NCBI GenBank assembly: GCA_035556395.1 | Contig: DATMFB010000018.1 | Span: forward strand, 1 to 27,570 | Direction of reading: 5' to 3' | Length of the DNA stretch: 27,570 nucleotides | Origin: 73-13 sp035556395 | GTDB taxonomy: Bacteria; Actinomycetota; Actinomycetes; Actinomycetales; Microbacteriaceae | Made by a program: the position numbers and the translations under genes | Notes under the pieces: model-generated | The model's input: only the letters and a program-made list of their open reading frames with translations | Told to the model about the DNA's origin: nothing | Database searches by the model: none | Shown: positions 24,225 through 27,570 of the stretch, piece by piece | How positions within the stretch are numbered: position 1 is the stretch's first letter | How the letters are laid out: each line of letters begins with the position of its first letter

Positions 24225-25343
24225 TCAGTGATCGAACGCGATGATGCCGCACACGTCGTCGAACGCGCCCGAGCGGTCCCGGGCGAGGTCGAGCTCGGCG
24301 ACGTCGTAGGTGCGCGTGACGAGGCGCTCGGCCGAGAGCAGTCCGCGCTCGATCATCTCCGTGTAGCGCTGGAGGTCCGAGCGCATGTGGACCTGGCCGT
24401 TCTGCGAGGAGCGGATCTGACGCGACTGCAGCGCCGTCTCGACCTGCGGGATCGTCAGCTGCGCGCCGCCGATCTCGAAGCCGGTGTAGACGACCCTCGC
24501 CGCACGGCGTGAGGCCAGCAGCGCGAGGCGCTGCGCCGCCGTCGGGCCCGCCGCCTCGAGAGAGACGTCGACACCACGACCGCCCGTCAACCGCTTGACC
24601 TCGGCGACCGCCTCGTCGGCGAGCTCGTAGTCGCGCCCGGGGGTGATGATCGCGTCGGCGCCGAAGCCCTCGGCGAGCTTCGCCCGACCCTCGTGCCACT
24701 CGACGACGATGATCTGCGACGCGCCCGCCAGCCGCGCGGCCTGAACCGCCCAGAGGCCGAGGTGCCCCGCCCCGACGATCGCGACCGACTCGCCCGGCTT
24801 GACCTGAGCGACGTTGAAGATCGAGCCGACGCCGGCGGTGATCCCGCAGCCGAGCATCGAGAGCGTCACCGAGTCGAGGTCCGACTCGATCGGGAAGATC
24901 TGGTTCATCGAGATCGACATGAACTCGGCGTATCCGCCGACGCAGCCCGCGCAGGAGATCTCGGCGCCGTCATCGCCGACCGCGATGTCCGGGTAGATGC
25001 CACCGAGGTCGAAGAGTTCGCCGCACTGCCAGACCTCGCCGATCGAGCAGTAGTAGCAGTGACCGCACTCCGGCGTCCCCGGCACGGAGACCCGCTGGCC
25101 GATCTTGAAGCCCTCGACGTCGGCGCCCATCCAGACGATCTCACCGATCGAGGCGTGGCCGAGGATCGTCGGCGGGATCTTGTAGAGCTGGCCCTTCCAG
25201 TTCTTCACGTCGGTCGAGCAGAACGGCGAGGCGTGCGTCTTGACGATGACCCGCTTCGGGTCGTCCGTCTTCCACTCGACCTCTTCGATCGAGAACGGCT
25301 CGTTGATGGTCCGCAGTACGCCGGCCCTCCCGCGAATGGTCAT
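24225..25343 (-). CDS. Zinc-dependent MDR alcohol dehydrogenase, paralogue of 2510-3607
   Basis: A 372-residue MDR protein. Zinc residues: Cys42 (FCSTD), His63 and Cys166 (LGCGITAGVG); structural zinc cysteines at 93, 96, 99 and 107. The Rossmann motif GAGHLG lies near 192. As in the paralogue at 2510-3607, the GHE motif lacks Glu (here GHA), the cysteines sit at the same positions, and the late SSQNGQVHMR motif matches SSQSGRLDMR. An extra Cys pair (SCAGCVGG, 131 and 134) is unusual. ATG 25343 overlaps the upstream SDR stop by four bases with GGAGGACTC before it. Probable role: oxidation of an alcohol formed in the same pathway as the SDR products. Confidence 0.91.
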   Translation of the reverse strand: MTIRGRAGVLRTINEPFSIEEVEWKTDDPKRVIVKTHASPFCSTDVKNWKGQLYKIPPTILGHASIGEIVWMGADVEGFKIGQRVSVPGTPECGHCYYCSIGEVWQCGELFDLGGIYPDIAVGDDGAEISCAGCVGGYAEFMSISMNQIFPIESDLDSVTLSMLGCGITAGVGSIFNVAQVKPGESVAIVGAGHLGLWAVQAARLAGASQIIVVEWHEGRAKLAEGFGADAIITPGRDYELADEAVAEVKRLTGGRGVDVSLEAAGPTAAQRLALLASRRAARVVYTGFEIGGAQLTIPQVETALQSRQIRSSQNGQVHMRSDLQRYTEMIERGLLSAERLVTRTYDVAELDLARDRSGAFDDVCGIIAFDH

Positions 25344-26155
25344 GAGTCCTCCAGGACGGGGTACTTGAGCCAGCCCTCCTTGACCTTCGCCTGGCGCGCC
25401 TCGACGATGGGCCACCAGTCGGGATGCGTCGCCGCGTACAGGTCGTCGTGCTTGATCGCACGGACCGCGATCCGCCCCGCGGTGAGCGGGCGGATGAACC
25501 GCATGTCCTTCGCGAAGCCCTGCTCGATGTCGACGTCCTCGAGGCCACCCTCGAGCCCGGCCGGCCGGTTGCGCGAGGACGTCCCGATGTTCGTCGAGAC
25601 GGTGCCGGGCGCGAGGAGCGTCACGTGCACCTTCGAGCCGTCCTCCTCGAGCTCGAGCGCGAGCGTCTCGGTGATCGCGGCGACCGCATACTTGGAGGCG
25701 TTGTAGATCCCGCCGTTCGGCGCCGCGTTGAACGATGCGACCGAGCCGGTGTTGAGGATGTGCCCGCCGTCGGGGTTCGCCTCCAGGGCCGGCAGGAACG
25801 CCGTGACACCGTGGATGACGCCCCACAGGTTGACCGAGAGCACCCACTCCCAGTCCTTGAGGGTGAGATCCTTCATGCGCGCGAAGGGCCCGACCCCGGC
25901 GTTGTTGACGACGATGTCGACCCGGCCGAACTGGGCGAGGACCGCGTCGCGCAGCGCCTCGACCGACTCGATCTTCGTGACGTCCACGAGAACGCCGGTC
26001 GCGCCGATCTCGGCGGCCGTCCGGTCGAGCGCGCCCTGCTCGATGTCCGCGATGACGACTGTCGCGCCTTCCTCGATGAGCGCCTCGGCGATGCCGCGGC
26101 CGATGCCCGAGGCACCGCCCGTGACGACCGCGACCTTTCCTGCGATCTCGGTCAT
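25340..26155 (-). CDS. Short-chain dehydrogenase/reductase, tandem copy B
   Basis: A 271-residue SDR with TGGASGIG (12-19), Asp37 (VIADIEQ), NNAG (84-87), Asn109, Ser138, Tyr151 and Lys155 (YNASK). It has a long C-terminal part with TNIGTSSRNRPAGLEGG and a final KEGWLKYPVLE, features shared with the neighbouring copy and reminiscent of the LigD-like SDR branch (NLxGVIxG, GHI). It overlaps both neighbours by four bases (ATGA), so translation is coupled. Compared with the paralogue at 26152-27057 it lacks the extra 19 residues before the VDV strand and represents the unmodified form. Confidence 0.93.
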   Translation of the reverse strand: MTEIAGKVAVVTGGASGIGRGIAEALIEEGATVVIADIEQGALDRTAAEIGATGVLVDVTKIESVEALRDAVLAQFGRVDIVVNNAGVGPFARMKDLTLKDWEWVLSVNLWGVIHGVTAFLPALEANPDGGHILNTGSVASFNAAPNGGIYNASKYAVAAITETLALELEEDGSKVHVTLLAPGTVSTNIGTSSRNRPAGLEGGLEDVDIEQGFAKDMRFIRPLTAGRIAVRAIKHDDLYAATHPDWWPIVEARQAKVKEGWLKYPVLEDS

Positions 26156-27057
26156 TCGCTGTGCTCCTCATCCTGATGCGGACGGTCCTCGTCCGACATG
26201 ATCGGGTACTTCTCGTGCGCGGCGACGATGCGGGCGTGGCGCTCGCGGATCGGGCCGACGATGTCGGGGTGGGTCGGCGCGTACAGGTCGTCGTGCTCGA
26301 TCGCGCGCGCGACGATGCGCCCCGCGGTGATCGGGTTGATCCAGCGGACGTCCTGGTTGATGACCTTCGAGATGTCCGCGTCGTGGAGCGCGCCCTCGAG
26401 CCCGGACGGCCGGTTGCGCGACGACGTGCCGATGTTCGTCCGCACCATCCCGGGCGCGAGGTAGGTGACGCGCACCTTCGAGCCGGACTCCGCGAGCTCG
26501 TCGGAGAGCACCTCGGCCAGGCCGAGCACGCCGAACTTCGTCACCGAGTACGAGCCGATCGTCGGCTGCGCGATGAAGCCGGCGTTCGACCCGGTGATCT
26601 CGATGTGGCCGCCGTCCGGGTTCGCCTCCAGGACCGGGAGAAATGCGTGGACCCCGTGGATGACGCCCCAGAGGTTGACGCCGAGGATCCACTCCCAATC
26701 CCCGAGCGTGAGGTCCTTGATGAGGCCGGACGGGCCGACGCCGGCGTTGAGGCAGACGATGTCGACCCGGCCGAAGCGCTCGAGGACGAAGTCCTTGAGC
26801 GCCTCGACCGACTCGGCCTTCGATACGTCGACGACTCGCCCTTCGACTCGGGCTTCGCCCTCGCTCAGGGACCGGTTAGTCGCTCCCTGAGCGAGCGGAG
26901 CGAGTCGAAGGGCGTCCACCGCGGCATCGAGGGCATCCTGCTGGATGTCCGCGATGACGACCGTCGCACCACGCTCGAGCAGTGCCTCGGCGATGCCGCG
27001 GCCGATGCCCGAGGCACCGCCCGTGACGACGGCGACCTTCCCTGCGATGCTCGTCAT
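26152..27057 (-). CDS. Short-chain dehydrogenase/reductase, tandem copy A with in-frame repeat insertion
   Basis: A 301-residue SDR closely related to the downstream copy: TGGASGIG, Asp37, LNAG in place of NNAG, Asn128, Ser157, Tyr170, Lys174 (YSVTK), and the same TNIGTSSRNRP block. All positions after residue 50 are shifted by +19 relative to the paralogue because residues about 51-74 (RLAPLAQGATNRSLSEGEAR and four more) are encoded by a palindromic genome repeat. The insertion lies between helix C and the VDV strand, near the adenine side of the cofactor, yet the frame and active site are kept. The start ATG 27057 overlaps the upstream stop by one base (TGATG). The acidic tail SDEDRPHQDEEHSE is also unlike the paralogue. 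Confidence 0.92.
   Translation of the reverse strand: MTSIAGKVAVVTGGASGIGRGIAEALLERGATVVIADIQQDALDAAVDALRLAPLAQGATNRSLSEGEARVEGRVVDVSKAESVEALKDFVLERFGRVDIVCLNAGVGPSGLIKDLTLGDWEWILGVNLWGVIHGVHAFLPVLEANPDGGHIEITGSNAGFIAQPTIGSYSVTKFGVLGLAEVLSDELAESGSKVRVTYLAPGMVRTNIGTSSRNRPSGLEGALHDADISKVINQDVRWINPITAGRIVARAIEHDDLYAPTHPDIVGPIRERHARIVAAHEKYPIMSDEDRPHQDEEHSE
26837..26914. repeat. 78-base palindromic repeat inside the SDR gene
   Basis: Outer arms CGCCCTTCGACTCG (26837-26850) and CGAGTCGAAGGGCG (26901-26914) and inner arms TCGCTCAGGGA (26861-26871) and TCCCTGAGCGA (26884-26894) are exact complements, with a 12-base centre. The total of 78 bases is 26 codons and contains no stop in the SDR frame. 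The right half is nearly the same as the element at 721-747. This type of repeat is normally intergenic in actinobacteria. Confidence 0.88.
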
Positions 27058-27570
27058 CAGTGCCCGGTGGTGAAGAGGTGCTTCGGGTCGTACTTCTCCC
27101 GCACCGCGGCGAGCCGCTTCGCGACCTCGGGCGACCACAGCTTCTTCCAGAGCTCGTCGTCGGGGGAGCCGGCCCAGTTGTAGTTCGTCTCCGCGCCGAT
27201 CCACCGCTCGAGCGCGGGGTAGAGCGTGTCGCGAGCCGTCGGGAACGCCTCGGCGAAGAGCTCCTCGACCGGCGTCGCGATCGTGAGCAGGTGGTAGGGC
27301 TGGCGAGCGCCGCCGATCGAGTTCTTCTTGTTCGCGCCCGCCTCGTGGATCGCGCCACTGTTGCCCCAGAAGCGCACCTCGGTCGCGACGAACGGGATGT
27401 CCTTGCCGTCGCCCGCGAGCCCGAGCAGCGCGGTCGCGAAGTCCTGGTCGATGTCGACCAGCCCGGCACCGTGGACCGCCATGGGGAGCGGGCCGTCGGG
27501 GTCGAGGTGGATGAGGCCGTGCTGGTCCGCCGCGAGGAGGGTGAGCGTGTCGTGGTAGACCTCGCCGGCC
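27057..27570 (-). CDS. FAD-linked oxidase with BBE domain (C-terminal part, cut by window edge)
   Basis: The last 171 codons of a gene whose start lies beyond the right edge; the frame is open to base 27570. The end NYNWAGSPDDELWKKLWSPEVAKRLAAVREKYDPKHLF matches the berberine-bridge-enzyme (BBE, PF08031) domain that closes VAO/PCMH-type flavoproteins. The FAD domain and any covalent-FAD residues are outside the window. It is the first gene visible of a tightly coupled minus-strand operon (TGATG overlap with the next SDR), so alcohol or sugar oxidation followed by SDR/MDR steps is plausible. Confidence 0.85.
   Translation of the reverse strand, partial: AGEVYHDTLTLLAADQHGLIHLDPDGPLPMAVHGAGLVDIDQDFATALLGLAGDGKDIPFVATEVRFWGNSGAIHEAGANKKNSIGGARQPYHLLTIATPVEELFAEAFPTARDTLYPALERWIGAETNYNWAGSPDDELWKKLWSPEVAKRLAAVREKYDPKHLFTTGH

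Overview
High-GC DNA, densely packed, with purine-rich Shine-Dalgarno sites and frequent GTG/TTG starts. Two copies of a palindromic repeat of the CCCTGAGCGAGCGGAGCGAG type (721-747 and 26837-26914) are present. I infer a chromosomal segment of an actinobacterium, probably a Micrococcales/Microbacteriaceae-like soil organism; the taxon is inferred, not read from a marker gene. I see no rRNA, tRNA, CRISPR array, transposase or phage gene.

The window looks like a catabolic and transport region made of alternating strand blocks. (1) 186-2410 (+): VOC-fold protein, GntR/FCD regulator, aldo/keto reductase. (2) 2510-5671 (-): ketopantoate-reductase-like protein, YdcZ-type DMT transporter, zinc-dependent MDR dehydrogenase. 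(3) 5785-7157 (+): Dabb protein and a second MDR dehydrogenase. (4) 7170-7829 (-) XRE-cupin regulator, divergent from 7933-10181 (+) with an M24-fold hydrolase and a 3-hydroxyisobutyrate-dehydrogenase-like protein. (5) 10174-11088 (-) LysR regulator, divergent from 11169-12788 (+) class A flavin monooxygenase. (6) 12808-13962 (-) acyl-CoA-dehydrogenase-fold flavoprotein, divergent from 14152-15141 (+) AraC regulator. (7) 15145-19837 (-): complete branched-chain-amino-acid-type ABC importer whose two ATPases are fused. (8) 20060-23437 (+): cupin, vanillyl-alcohol-oxidase-family flavoprotein, MFS transporter. (9) 23445-27570 (-): BBE-type FAD oxidoreductase (cut by the window edge), two tandem SDR paralogues, a third MDR dehydrogenase, and another SDR.

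The best functional anchor is the oxidase at 20461-22032. It aligns by eye over its whole length with fungal vanillyl-alcohol oxidase and keeps the covalent-FAD histidine and the Tyr-Arg pair that binds the phenolate. A working model is uptake of an aromatic or other organic acid by the ABC importer, oxidation of a para-substituted phenol by the oxidase, further oxidation by the SDR and MDR dehydrogenases, and ring or side-chain attack by the two flavin monooxygenase-type proteins. Substrates are not determined by the sequence.

The most notable signals are: an 18-base motif shared by the AraC/flavoprotein promoter and the cupin-oxidase promoter, in the same orientation and almost the same distance (63 and 64 bases) from the start codons; a palindromic repeat that has become 24-26 codons of an SDR gene; an 82-base near-perfect palindrome flush with the oxidase stop codon; interlocked inverted repeats at 2429-2500; and an M24 protein with Cys in place of a metal-binding Asp.
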